From Sialis fuliginosa (taxonomy: Eukaryota; Arthropoda; Insecta; Megaloptera; Sialidae), in assembly GCA_961205875.1 (NCBI GenBank), contig OY540810.1, positions 21,142,001-21,206,000 on the forward strand: a stretch of DNA of 64,000 bases, written 5' to 3'. Shown piece by piece: positions 1 through 12,335 of the stretch (its first letter is position 1; the number at the start of each line of letters is the position of its first letter). The notes under the pieces were generated by a model that worked only from the letters and a program-made list of their open reading frames with translations, did not search any database and was not told where the DNA came from. A program made the translations under genes and the position numbers.

Positions 1-2300
1 ATTTACACTTTGGTGTAAATTGACTACCGTATGTGTAAGACTGATTGGCATTGTACGTGTCATGTGGTGATTATTGTGTGATAATTATAATTTAAATATA
101 TTCGCGATGTACTAATATATTAGAGGCAGTTGTAGATTTATAAATGTCAATAACAAAAATAGATATTATCTTAAGTAGAGGTACTATTAGTTAGGCAAGC
201 TAAGTAAATAGATGGTTTGAGCTTGCGAGCCTGCGAATAATGTTTTATATTTAGACTATTACCAGCAACGCTGGCTTTAGGAGGTGACTTTTTTGGTTCA
301 AATCAGTGTACAGGTTGTAATTTTTGAGTAAACTTTTTTTTTAATCTTTAAATTTTTTGTCTATCTGTTAAAAAATATTGTTAAATATTAACAATGTTAA
401 TTTTTTTTAAATTCTAAGAAAACTCGATTATTTGATAGCTGATTACTAACAAATCCTTATTCAACAACCCAGAAAACCTTTAATAAAGTATTTTAGGGCA
501 AGGGTTAAAGGTTGATGTTTCTTTTTTCATACTATCTATTTTCTTAAATATTTTCTTCAAATTCTTGTAAAAATTATTAATTTTTATAAAAAAACTACAA
601 TCCCCAGAGCTACAAAATGTATTAGGAAAAGCACACATATGTATGTACGATTTTTCATGTTTAGCGTTTAATCTACAACCCTAACGCGAAAACCATCAAA
701 ACTGTGGGTACTTTTTGTTCTCTATAAAATTACAAAGAAAATAATTAAAAATAAACTCACCATATTTATTTGTTAAAAAGATATGGTCAATCAATCATTT
801 TAGTTTTGATCTGTTAAACGACTTATAGAATGCTCACATATACTTATGATGCACAGAGACCCAATTTCACGATGACATATCTCCGGTTCTATAAGTGGTA
901 AAAAGTTCAAACTAAACTCATTTTATTCGTAATGTAGTCTAGTAAAATTAATTATATTAATTTATCAATTTTTATTTGTTAATAATAGGAGAAGGGGGTC
1001 TCGACGGTCTTAGGGCATTTGATAGTCTTAAAGTTAATGATGTAAACTGTATTTAAAAAAAAAGATGTAGTCTGTAGAATCGCACCAAGCTGAAATATTA
1101 ACTATTCAACTAAATCAATACTTTATCTTAAAATAATTAGCAACTCCCAAAACTGTATATTATAGTATATTTTGGATATAGGACTTTAATTATTGATGTT
1201 TGTTAAATAATTTTTTTTTAAATTATTGAAAAGCGGATTTTTTTAATAAAAAATTTTTGTATTCGGTCTTAACAACATATGGTAGAAGGTTTCAAAAAAA
1301 TCCGTTCAGTATATTTCGGTTCCGAGGTTTTCCTTTTTCTATAAAAAATTTAACAAATATCAGTTTATAATATTGTAAAAATTCTAATAAAACAGTTTTG
1401 TTACTACATGCTTTATATTTATGATGAATATGTATATCACTGAAATCGATGTAATTACATTTTTAATAAAACGCAAAAGTCAGATCAGATATGATATTTC
1501 TTTATTGACATAAAAACATAATAAGAATCAAGTTTGCTGTCTGGATGAAATTTAAATACAGTCTGATTTGTTCCAGACATAGAGATTTTAGTTGTAATCA
1601 GGCAGAAGGAACGTACCGAATTATAAAAGAAATAAATCAAAGAATATTTGATGACTAGAGCCAAATGGTTCTTGTGATTAAAGTAATTGGAGCGGCAAAA
1701 GAGGCAGCCAGTAGCATTGGTATAGCTTTCCTTGCGGAGAGTTCATCTCGAGGAAAAATGTATCGCATAAATCCGCTCGCTACGAGATATTTCATCTTGG
1801 AAATCAGCGAATAGATGAGAATAATGCATCAGTCTTGATTTATAAATGTGTGTTTTGATACGTGAAATATGAGAACCGCCGAATATATATGTTTGCATTT
1901 ATATAACTTAATGTATACGAAACAAGGAACATAACAAAAATGTTTTATTTTCATCTCTAGCGCGCGTGTGTGCTTTATTGCGATCATTTACATTTACTTG
2001 AATTGATATATAGCTAGGTATGTAGGATATATGTTTAAGAAATAAATGTGTTGGAGATATATATTTGTACGTACCTATATGATTTCTCGATTTTTATTAG
2101 ATTTGATATAATTATTGTAAATAATTATAATAATTTTAGCGCTTTTTGAGACGAACAAACTTTTTCATCAATCCCGACGAGTGGGGAACCAAATGAAAAC
2201 TGACGATTCGAGGAATTTAAATATGTATTTTTTTTTTATTATTTAAATCTTTGTTTAACATATCTCTAAAAAAAAAACTTTTTTTCAACGCTAGAGTTCT
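1..2300. other. AT-rich non-coding stretch
   Basis: No gene, RNA or element recognised. The only open frame of note is a 49-codon one at 1665-1814 (+), inside a patch richer in G+C than its surroundings. It has a stop just upstream and no recognisable motif, so I do not call it. A 'GCAACGCTGGCTTTAGGAGG' string at about 267-286 resembles one at about 15151-15170 and may be a small dispersed repeat. Confidence 0.5.
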
Positions 2301-2407
2301 GATAGATGGTTCTCTGTTAATGAATTATGTATCATTCAAATATTTGTAAGGGTAATACAAATATTTATCTTTATTTAATACCATTAAGTAATATGTTTTG
2401 CTTTCTC

Positions 2408-2522
2408 GTAATATCGAAGATACGAGGAGCTTTAAGATCGTTTTAAAATGAGACAAAAAATTGTTCTCCGTTTTCAAAATATTAAATTGATCTTTCCGTT
2501 TCAGGTCAAGACAAATACTTTT
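2408..2522 (+). repeat. Dispersed repeat family G, 5' part
   Basis: The stretch from the 'ATATCGAAGATAC' region through 'CTTTCCGTTTCAGGTCAAG' matches the reverse complement of 14815-14921. Shared blocks include the TTGTTCTCC, TTTTCAAAAT and CGTTTCAGGTCAAG strings. A shorter relative lies at about 15245-15310. No coding capacity is evident, and the short open frames across it are shared only because the DNA is repeated. The element class is not identified. Confidence 0.6.
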
Positions 2523-2530
2523 CATTCCGT

Positions 2531-2573
2531 GTCTGTCTGTCTGGCTGTGTGTCTTTGTGTGTGCGTGTGTCTG
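2531..2573. repeat. GTCT/GT microsatellite
   Basis: Imperfect GTCT units run into TG dinucleotides, with CTGGCTG and TGCG interruptions. Confidence 0.8.
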
Positions 2574-2579
2574 TTCCCT

Positions 2580-3930
2580 AAATCTTTGTCACACAGAATC
2601 GATATTAATGAAACTCGGTTGAATGGTTGGAACTGGTTTGAGGACAGTTCCATTTTAAAAGCATCAAAATCATGTGTAAGAGGTGACATTCTAAAATATT
2701 TATTTTTTCAAGATATCTAAAGAACGACACATGTTACGTAAAAATTTTATAGAATCTTTTATGTAGAACATTCAATTGCACCTGGTAACTTTTTTTTTGA
2801 AAATTGAAAGAGTTAAAAAACTTTTGAAAATTGGTTAAAACATTTATATTCTTTCTTTTACCTCACTGGAGGAATGGGCCCATCAAAATTCTTGGAACGA
2901 GGGCCCGTGATTGATTCGGGGGTCGTGCTTCTACTTCTGTACCTACTTGTGCAATTGTAACTCGAATTTAGATTTAAACTTATTCAATTATAACATTGTC
3001 CAATATGTAGTTTTTATTCTGTAAGCAAAAATCTCCAAAATATTTAACTTCTGAATGTGAATATATAACTTTGCGTTTGTTTAAAAGTAAACACACGTTT
3101 GTATATAAGTATATTCTGTTTCACACTAATTTCGTTTATACTACTAAATTAAACATTAACATTTTATATTATAGAGATAAGATGCGCTGGTAGAATACTA
3201 ATTAAAATTAATAACGTGGCGCACGAATGTCCGACCGAGAAGTAAATCACAGTAATGAAACCTAACGTAGAAAATATTTTCGCGACTTTATTTGTAATTT
3301 ATGATGGGCACGCAGTCCGACAGACACGTGGGCAGAAATTAAAAGACTAGTCTTGCGTCGTCGCTGCTTTGACTTTCATGGTACTACTGCTAGTATGTAT
3401 TACGATAAAACTGGACAGTTTATTAATTAATATAAGAGATTTATACTTTTGTAAAGGAGAATAATATCTGATTTTTACGCTGTTTTAAGTTAAGCGGTAT
3501 TATTCTTCTCTAAACCAATTTATTTTATAATAGAAACTCACATTCGTTGATTTTGAAATCGAATCCATTTTTTTCTTAATACATGCTTTTATGTATTTAA
3601 TATACATTTTTATAAAAAAATAATCGATTGAAATTATTTATTAATACCGACTTGTTCCAATATTTGTTATCAATTATTATACTATTATATTAGTATACCC
3701 CAATTAGAATTTGTTTAGACTTTCCCATAAAAAATTGGTTCATTAGTTTTCATATTCAATCTGAACAAAGACACACAACAATTTAAAAACTATCAAAATT
3801 GATTATCATGCATATAAAACGTCGTATAGTTACCCAAAAAAATGTGCATTATTCCACATTTTTCACTAATTAATTAGTAGGGTAGACTGAGGCAAATCGA
3901 TATACATGAAATATTTGTTACATCGCATTA
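2580..3930. other. AT-rich non-coding stretch
   Basis: Nothing recognised on either strand. The region is poly-A/T and short direct repeats only. Confidence 0.5.
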
Positions 3931-3934
3931 GAAG

Positions 3935-4161
3935 TGACTGCCAAACAATAGTGCACCGCAAAAAATTCCAGGTGTGCCGCGAATGATAAAAAAATATAGG
4001 TTAATATTAATTAAATATATTATTTTATTATAACAAGAATTTATTTATTTTTGTTCATACTAATAAAATATATTTAAATTTTGTTGAGATTTTTATTTGG
4101 TATGTTATGAAATAAATCCTCCCCGCCCATTGTATCGTAAGATAAAAAAGTCTGGCAGACA
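3935..4161 (-). mobile_element. hAT-like element end fragment
   Basis: Read on the minus strand from about 4161, the sequence begins CAGTGTCTGCCAGACTT, which resembles the CAGTG(T/G)TTCCCA-type ends of hAT transposons. The other side carries 'GTGCACCGCAAAAAATTCCA' and 'GGTGTGCCGCGAATGAT', phrases I associate with degraded hAT non-autonomous copies. No matching second terminus or clean 8-bp duplication is visible, so this is a partial, decayed copy. Confidence 0.45.
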
Positions 4162-4182
4162 CTGCGTTAGAATGAGCATTCC

Positions 4183-4184
<2 letters not shown>

Positions 4185-4213
<29 letters not shown>
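4185..4213. repeat. (AAT)n microsatellite
   Basis: About eight AAT units with one ACT interruption. Confidence 0.85.
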
Positions 4214-4295
4214 CAGTATTCAAGTACGAGTATTTATAGTCACACCATTTTGGAATGTTGGTTGTGTGGACCTCAAGGGTTGAACCCACGGCTTG

Positions 4296-4371
4296 TTTAC
4301 TTGATGTTTTGATTCATATGTTAGAAACACTTCTGAAGAAGACTCCAACATGAGTCAAAACGTCAAGTAAA
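4296..4371 (+). repeat. Hairpin with CTGAAGA...GAGTC core
   Basis: An inverted repeat whose arms read TTTACTTGATGTTTTGA and its near-complement ending AACGTCAAGTAAA. Between them is CTGAAGA (4333-4339), then a short stem GACTC/GAGTC (4341-4345 / 4352-4356), then AAAACGTC. Relatives lie at 39841-39895 (minus), 51616-51669 (plus) and inside 40857-41076. The sequence after it (GTTCATATGGACAACAGCCA) resembles 40618-40640. The CTGANGA-stem-GAAA order recalls the hammerhead ribozymes known from Penelope-like retroelements. However, here GAAA has become AAAA, and an extra base precedes the stem. Confidence 0.5.
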
Positions 4372-4439
4372 GAAAAACAACCCGGAAATCTACATAGTTC
4401 ATATGGACAACAGCCACGAATGCCTACATTGTAAGATTA

Positions 4440-5120
4440 TTTCTAATGCGCCAATATCGATGTATTTATCAAGCGAACTATATAGTATCGGAAACAATTC
4501 CACTAATGTGCACTTGGATACTTGTCAAATACACCAATCGTACAAACTCACCCTTATAGAAGCGTCTCGCTAAAATTGCCTGTACGTAATAAATACGTTT
4601 TTAACTCGTTCTGTCCATGTCCTGACTAGAAACGAGCGCCAACATGTGTACGTGTGTATCCTTTATTTCTGTTCACGTGTTCTTTCTCATTACACCGCTA
4701 TCGTGATTCATAAACATATGATTTATGTTCTTTCCGTATAGGATTTCGTTTTGTTTCTGTATTTCGAGGAAATATATCTGTTCAGGTATGAGGATTTTAC
4801 TTTTCATCGCGGATAATATTGGTTTTAGTCGAAAAGTGATCTAAAATAGGTTTTTAGTATAATAATGAATGATTTTAATTAATTCTTGTGTTGGTGAAGA
4901 CCAATCAAAAATTACTACTTTACCGGAAATAGATACAATTTTTTTTAAATAAAGTAATAAAAAGTATATATAGATATAATAACAGAATTTAGAATATTGA
5001 TATTCCTCCATTCTACTTTCTACCCTACAAAACGCAACTGTTACCAGTTGAAAGAAATGTCTAAACGATATTTCTATCTACACGGTACACAAGGCGTAAG
5101 AAAACAATATATCAAAACAA
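4440..5120. other. AT-rich non-coding stretch
   Basis: Nothing recognised. Confidence 0.5.
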
Positions 5121-5135
5121 TTGTTTATCAGTGTA

Positions 5136-5459
5136 ATGGTTGAAACGATAAAAACCTCGAGCCGGCGCTGCATCCATAACGATGTTCTTGTGAAACGCAA
5201 TCAAACAAGAGACACGTGGACCATTCCCGACACTGCTGCCATCTCTCGGTTGTCCAGCCACTCATATATCATTTATCAAACCTCAAGAGTTTTCACCCAC
5301 AACCTTATGTGCCCTACTTTTCCAAACAAGAACAATACAGAACTTGTACAACGTCCAGGGAAGTATCAACCTGGATGTGTATTCATTTTCACGCCTATTA
5401 GGTTTTGTGAAGTAAACAACTGCCAGACGTTTTCAGATGTATGGTTTTTATTTATATGA
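5136..5459 (+). other. Uncharacterised 107-codon ORF
   Basis: An ATG-initiated open frame in a patch with higher G+C than its flanks (about 5150-5400). The predicted protein has no signal peptide, membrane segment, repeat or motif that I recognise. There is no obvious splice or promoter context. A chance frame or a decayed insertion is more likely than a gene. Confidence 0.12.
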
Positions 5460-5699
5460 TTTATCAATAAATGTTTATTTTTGGATTGAATATGATGCAA
5501 TGACTATCGATTATTGAAAAAAGAATTACTGTAAAATAAAATATTTTGTATAAAATGATGATAAAACTTTTATGTTGGATTGCAAAAAAAAGATTATGAA
5601 ATTGAACGGATAATAAGTTGCAATTATCGTTAAATTATAAAAACATTTTTCTTTTAAACCGCACGATTAACTTAACGTTTTTATTTTGACACACTAATG

Positions 5700-6020
5700 C
5701 CCGATATTATAAAGAATTTACTTGTCTGTAAAAGCAAATTAGCTCCCAGCTAACGCTATCTGATAGGTGTCAAATTGTTATGAAATTGCTCGATATTTTA
5801 AAACAGTGATAATAAATGTATAATAATGTAAATTCTATGCATTTTATGAGGTATACTTGGCAGCACTTATATTAAGTCGCTGATTTCTACTTTATACGAA
5901 TGCGTCAAAGTCATTGTATGTTTGATTTCATTCGCTACATCTGTGAATGGTTGTCATTTATATTTAATACCTAGTAGATATCGTTAGCTGGGAGCTATAA
6001 ATTCTTTACAAAATATCGGG
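5700..6020. mobile_element. MITE with CCCGATATT ends
   Basis: Terminal inverted repeats: the left arm (5700-5762) starts CCCGATATTATAAAGAATTTA and contains TAGCTCCCAGCTAACG. The right arm (5975-6020) is its reverse complement, with a roughly 20-bp gap caused by extra bases in the left arm (TACTTGTCTGTAAAAGCAAA region). Total 321 bp with no coding capacity. No convincing target-site duplication, so the superfamily is not assigned. Confidence 0.75.
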
Positions 6021-8340
6021 GATAAAAGATTTTGTCTACCGCAAGTTACTATTCATCTCACTCTAAATGCTTATCGAAGTGAGTTGAATGTCATCAATAT
6101 TCGTTGCAAAAACTCATACTGTTATCTTTAAAAAATATAAAGGAAAATAAGCTTAGATTTCTACATAGTTTTTTATGTTTCTCATGTTATCGTGTATTCA
6201 CGTCACCTATATATCTGGTTATTCATGATTCTGGAAAACTGCTCATTTATCAAAATATGTAATCTAAATAATTACAATATTGAAAAAATGTGGATTAATA
6301 ATTTGAACATAAAATTGTTATTAAGGATACAAACAAAATAGTTAAAGTTATTTGCGTGTTTTGAAAATATCCTCATGGTTCAATAACGAACGATGTTATG
6401 AATATTTCATAAACATGTAATTGAAAAAAAAGTTTGGCTTATGTCATCATTTACTATTTCAATTCTCACATAAACATTCTCATAAATATATCAAGGAATT
6501 GCAAGAGAAAGCAAAAAATAAACTAAACGGAAGGTAGAAACTAGAAACTCGCTAACAACGAACTTTTTTATGTGTACGAAAAGTTAAAAACACGCTAATA
6601 TTTATTTTTAGCTATAAATTTTACAAAGAATTGAATAAATTCCCGATAAGAATGGACTGAACTCTCCAAGCGTCTCTTGAAAACTTGTATCCGTACTGAA
6701 GCCAACATCAGGGACAAATGTATAAAGTCAATAGATAGATGGGGTTTTCAACCAGGAGTGGATTAAGGGTTTTCACGAGGAAACACTAGGTAATCGACCC
6801 GTCTCGTCAGAAAGAATTGATATTATAATACACTTCAGCAAGTCAAATAAAAATTTTATCAACATGAAAAAATAACACAAATTCGGTATTTTTAACAATT
6901 TAAAAAAATTGCTAGCTTGCATGACATTACCACGACGTTTATTGACAGTTAAATAAAAAACAACGGTACCTAATTAAACACTGAATGGAAAATATCTTGT
7001 ACGGTCAGAATAATTAAATAAATTGAAGTACTACTGAGAATACTACAGAAGTAATACCCTTGCAAAAGAAGCAAATTTTATTCAATTTCTTTATAATAGT
7101 GGACATAATTCATAAAATATTGCAAACGACGCTATTGAAACCGATATCTGTTTCATATTATTAAAAATGAAGTATTCTTCAATAAACTTTCATGAAGAAA
7201 ATAAAAGTTTTATCATTTTCTATTTTCAGTCGAGTGACTAACTTTTACAAAGCACTATTAAACAAGCACAGTTTATGCACTTACGAGTATTTATATTTAT
7301 GAATAAACAAACAAAAAATCACAACAAAATCCTTTCAAACTCAAATCCCTATCACTTTTCTATTGAATCCAACATACAAAGTAAACAGTAAATAAAAATA
7401 TACGGTACATACATATATATATTTTAACTAATACTTACTCTACACAAGAACGTTGAGTAAAATGTGTACTGTGTTCAGCAATGCATTTTCCGGGCAATAC
7501 TCTTACAACATTGCTGATAAGAAGAAGGCAAAAAGTAGTCTACGTATAGAGAACGGAGACCCACGAGACTGGCTCAAGCTAGACGAGTAACTTTACTTAG
7601 CGATGCATTTCAATAAGAAAGCGAATGATGACATTATTGACTTTAGGAGAACTTCGACTCTAGATATTGAATTGGTAAAAAGAAATGTCGATATGCGTTG
7701 TGTCTTTTTTCACTGCAACTAGTTTCTTTTTAACTCGATTTTAAAGTGATATTATGTGTACTTACTCACTTAGGTGTAGGTTAACTCCAGATTTTCGTTT
7801 TATATATTTTATGTAGAATTTTAAACATGGTGTTAACGTTATGAAATGCATTAACATGATGCATGGCATATAAGACATTATAAATATATGCATATTTTTC
7901 ATTCATACTTACCAAATATAAAGATAACAAAGGCACAAAAGTGCCTAAACTTCGAATTTATCGGGTCTCTACTTTTTCCAATTTTTATAAATACACCATC
8001 CTATTTTTTCCGTTCTACATATATCGACTGGTCATGTCAACGTGTTTTGCTTGTAAGCCGATGATACATATAAACTTAAAAAAAATCTATAGAGGTAGAT
8101 ATACCTTCTTAACGGAATATTTTACTAGAAAAACTTTAATGACATTTCTTATAAAAAATTAATACCTACTGTACAAAAATATTCAATAAATTTCCACTTT
8201 ATAAGTCGTTCTCGATATTATAAAACATAGAATTTGGGAATACGTATGGTGCAAGAAGTTTCGAACAATGTATGAACAATTAAAATCGAGTAATAAACTC
8301 GTTAGAGGTTATAGAAAATTCAAATCTAGCGGTTTAATAA
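6021..8340. other. AT-rich non-coding stretch
   Basis: No gene recognised. A slightly G+C-richer patch at about 7480-7640 has no defensible frame. Confidence 0.5.
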
Positions 8341-8415
8341 GGCTGTCCTGTAAGTCAGGACCTGTAAGGAAAAATAATAGTCCAAAAATCTATTATATTT
8401 ATCCCTCGTTGTACC
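8341..8415 (+). repeat. Dispersed repeat family H copy
   Basis: 'GGCTGTCCTGTAAGTCAGGA' followed by 'AAAAATAATAGTCCAAAAAT' is echoed in reverse orientation at about 40706-40800 (...AAAATAATAGTTCAAAA..., TTACGTAACAGCCTGTATAC). The start is also echoed at 28663-28700 (+, 'AATGTCCTGTAAGTCAGAAC'). The class is unknown. Many insect genomes carry repeats that start with a TACAGGGTGTCC-like string. Confidence 0.45.
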
Positions 8416-8479
8416 TGCAATATAAAATAATAACTACACGACATTATGTATCTAGATTATATAAAGAATATATATAGTA

Positions 8480-9730
8480 AAGAAATGTAATGCTTATATG
8501 AAACTTCTAGAACAACTTAACTATGTGTGTAGTTATTTAAAATTGAACCAACTATAAGATTTTATCTTAAATAATAATAATTTATCCGTAGCACTACATT
8601 ATATTACTAACAGTTAGTGAATAAAAATGTAAAGGTAGGTACCTAATATATAAAGCATTCTACTAGTGTAATATTTTAATGCTACAATAATAATTGTACC
8701 AATAAATAAGTAATATTTCATACCTTTAAGATAAATTAGTAAATATCATACAGGTATGTATAATCATGAAATGTAAAAGGTATACAAAAAATATATTCTG
8801 AAGTTATTGAATAATTGGTAAAAGAACATGAATGATATTAAAAACGAATCAGTACCATTTTTAATATTGATCTCGTTCATAATTACGATAAAATTCGTTG
8901 GTGGCAGGTGACAGGAAAAGGAGTGCTTTTTATCTTTTTAAATTTACTGAAATTGCCTGTCACGTTGAATAATGTCTTTTCGATAGTCAAAGATCCAGCC
9001 ACCAAGTTAAGATTTGTGTGAAAATGTCGTTTTCATCAAAGGTAAAATATGGTTCTAAGAGGAAAAGCTGTTAGATTTAAACTTAATTTTTATTTTTAAA
9101 AAGACAAGCGGAAATTTATTGTTATCCTTTGTTATATATTTACCTTTAACTTTTTTATTTCAAACTTTTAAGTTAGATTACATTTTTAACTTTATTATAT
9201 TGAATTTTGAAATACTTTTTACCTTACCTACCCTGATTACTTTAGCTTGGGAAACTTTTGATTTCTTGGGTAATCCGTGTCTATAAGTGAAATTGTAAAT
9301 TCAACTAAAAATATATATAATTATTATTATATTATTTATTTTCAGGTAACAATATAATTTAATATCTTAATAATAATTGATGACTCAATTACAATTATTC
9401 AAGTTGGAATCATTAATTAATCAGTTTTGGTTTTCTTTTACAAATTCTAGATCCTAGATTAATCACGTTAAAGGAAAATATAGTTTCTAATTCTTCTCGC
9501 GTAAAACTGTATAGCAAATAATTAATATAAAATTAAAACTGTGAAATAAGTAATATTTATTTAATTAGACTCGTACGTAGGACTGCACGCCATGAAACTG
9601 GCTTAAATTCGAGTGAGACGAGATCGATTCAATATCTCTATTATCTATATGTATCATCGATATGGCTTTAAAACATTATCAATAATAATTAGCAAACAAA
9701 TTCTTAGATTTATTAAACTTTGAAATCAAC
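8480..9730. other. AT-rich non-coding stretch
   Basis: Nothing recognised. Confidence 0.5.
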
Positions 9731-10099
9731 GGTCACGTTCACGATTGACCAAAAACAGTGAACAACGAGCTTTGATTGGTTGATTCATGGAACTTCTGGT
9801 GGAATGTACCAGAAATTTAAAGAATATAATTTTTTAAGCGTGTAAGGAAGTGAGAAAGAAGTAACCAGAAAGAAATAGAAACTAGTGTTCTGACAGAAAC
9901 GCTCAACATGAAGTGAACATAAAAGTTTTTTGGTTAGCCTGGTCACTAATCTCTATTTCTTTCTAGTTACTTTTTTCTCACTTCCTTACACGCTTAAAAA
10001 ATGACATTCTTTTAATTTCTGGAACGTTCCACCAGAAATTCCATAAATAAACCAATCAAAGCTCATTGTTTCGTTTTTTGGTCAGACGTGAACGCTCCC
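9731..10099. mobile_element. Fold-back element with long arms
   Basis: Two inverted arms of about 155 bp (9731-9887 and 9944-10099) flank a 56-bp spacer. Matching blocks in order are GGTCACGTTCACG, TTGACCAAAAAC, AGCTTTGATTGGTT, TTCTGGTGGAA, CCAGAAATT, TTTTTTAAGCGTGTAAGGAA, AGTGAGAAA and AGAAATAGA. The arms differ by scattered substitutions and small indels, so it is old or recombined. There is no open frame of interest and no clear target duplication. A MITE or fold-back transposon is the simplest reading. Confidence 0.8.
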
Positions 10100-11339
10100 A
10101 ATAATTTAAAGAAAGTACATAACATACGGTCTCAGTCTTGAAAACGTGTTCAAGACGAAAATGATACGAGATGACTTTAATTTTTACGTGAAGAAACCAA
10201 GACGATACTTTGTGCAAAATTTTAAATATATGCTGGTCGATAGCGACACAATACTATCAACAATTTCGTGTTGTTGTTTACGGTAGCTCTTGAATAGCAC
10301 ATTCAAAATGAACCTATATAATATGTATAGTCTGCTAATACCATACAATATACAATAAGTACTTTTAATTGCAATTCCTTATTTCTTTTCTTAACTTAAG
10401 CTGCATCAATTAATGTAAATGGTTGATCACAAAAGTTTATTGCATGTATATCCATAAAAAAATGTTAGTTTAACAGGCTCATTAACGATAAATACTATTT
10501 CATGAACTAAAACATTATTTAGTCATAAAACAATAAATTTATATATCGTGAAATCCTTTGTTTCCAACCGATGTAAAGGAACCCGCATAATACGGACGTG
10601 CAAGAAGTGAGGCGTTAACAGAACATAAAATATAGTTTAAAATAAGTCCATAATTCAACATTATTGTGTTCTGGGCGACCGCATTTTTCTTGTGGTTAAG
10701 TATTATTATCATCGGTGCTGGACAGGTTGAAGTAGAAAGTTGCATACTATTTTGTGCGGTTTTCCATTTATATTGTTTCCAAGAGATATAGCCTCTGCAG
10801 TTGTAATAAATATTACGTATTTACTTCACTACTTCATGTATATTACAGATGTAATAAAAACTAATGATATTTATAATAGTAGTACAGAAGGATTTACATC
10901 GGTAAGTGCAAGAGCAATCGATATTCATATAAAATGTATTTTAACCATGCACAATATATAATTAAAGAAATTTAGTTGTTGTTTTTTACTGATTCATTTT
11001 TATACAAATTTAATTTTATTATTATTATTTATGCATTGATAAAATGTTGCGCCATTAACCCTGCAGTGTTACACTGAAAAAACAAATTGGCTAAAATTAA
11101 CAAATATGTTTAATAGAAAATATTTGATTCAGAACACTAAACACTGGTTGGAAGAAACAAATATTGAATAAGTATATCTAACATTTTTTGCTTACATAAA
11201 CAACTAATTTTATCATACTTGTTAAAATTAGTAAAGGAGTTAAGAAAGTAAAATTAGTTGAATATTAAAAAAAATAATAATGCTTAAAATGTATTTACAA
11301 AAACAACAACCCATTTACAGAAAAAAATCCAGAACAAAC
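10100..11339. other. AT-rich non-coding stretch
   Basis: No gene recognised. At 10848-10901 an AG-bounded stretch is open in one frame and is followed by GGTAAGTGC, a splice-donor-like string. With no homology this is not called an exon. Confidence 0.4.
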
Positions 11340-11660
11340 GTAGAATTCCACGTTACCAAATAAAAGCGGCGGCGAGCAAAAACGCAAAACAATTTAGGAC
11401 AGTAGTTAAAGAGTTGGACGCCCACGGGTCGAGCATCAAGTTGTTGTGTAGTTATTTTTCGTAAGAAGTAAAATACCGGACTAACGAGACAAGTGTGTGG
11501 AAGTGTTCTTGACAGACCAGGTGCGATTTGCGAGCCCCATACATCATTTAACGTGTGTCGGAGAAACAAACCCGCGCGCGCGAAAGACCCATCGATCCTA
11601 TCGCGTCGTGAAATATATACGCCGACTTGCTGGACACAAAGTGCTCACCGTCAACCAGTG
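11340..11660. other. CpG-rich island, possible exon or promoter
   Basis: A sharp local rise in G+C and CpG (GCGGCGGCGAGC, CCCGCGCGCGCGAAAG, ATCGCGTCGTG) inside otherwise AT-rich DNA. Open frames of 71 (+) and 84 (-) codons cross it without a recognisable domain. On the minus strand ACGGTGAGC (about 11650-11642) is a possible donor. It may be an untranslated first exon or promoter of an unseen gene, or a remnant of a GC-rich insertion. Confidence 0.3.
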
Positions 11661-11925
11661 ATCTCCAAAATACATAATATTGTTCACATTAAAAAAAATA
11701 CTACGTGATGGTATAAAAATGTATCTAGATATGATAAACTATATACATTTGAACCTACAAGTTTACGATTAATTGGAGAGATAATTTTATATTATATCGT
11801 TGTTTTTTTAAAGTGTTTCGTAGCGGAATCAGAAAACAACTTTACAAGTGACATATCGTTGAAACAGAAAAAAACACTTTCAAATATGTCACATATAGCT
11901 AACAATATAAGTTTGTATCCCCTAA

Positions 11926-12335
11926 ACATGAAACAATTAATAAAGATATGGCATTTTCGAGTTTCATTTTGACACTGTTCTGCGCATGACGTCACAAGAT
12001 AGTTTGTATGTTTATATGTGATTTATATGCATGATATGTTTATATGGATACATAACATAGTGTTTTTTATCATTCATGTAGTTATCTAAATTAAATTAAA
12101 TTTTATAATAAAAGACACCTGAGAACCACATTTAAAATTTTGTCTTTAAATCAGCAAAAATAAAAAAAATAACAGGTTTTATCACGATTTTAAAAAACAC
12201 AAAATAATTAGACTTCTATCATAGATTACTATATTAATTTGGGTTTATAACGTATGACGTCATCTGGTAGCTACAGCGATCTGAGTGAAGCTAGTTGATA
12301 TGCGCAATACCATATCTTTATTAATTGTATCATGC
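11926..12335. repeat. Imperfect palindrome with two CRE octamers
   Basis: Outer arms ATGA-N2-CAATTAATAAAGATATGG (11926-11955) and its reverse complement (12305-12335) flank about 350 bp. Each half carries a perfect TGACGTCA octamer (11987-11994 and 12255-12262), and each half has a TGCGCA string near its octamer. This may be a decayed fold-back transposon. TGACGTCA is the consensus for CREB/ATF proteins, but nothing here shows that it is used. Confidence 0.5.

Noticed and set aside
5121-5459. 112-codon ORF taken as a gene
   Set aside because: Its first codons precede the first ATG (5136). No motif, no splice or promoter context. Kept only as a low-confidence note.
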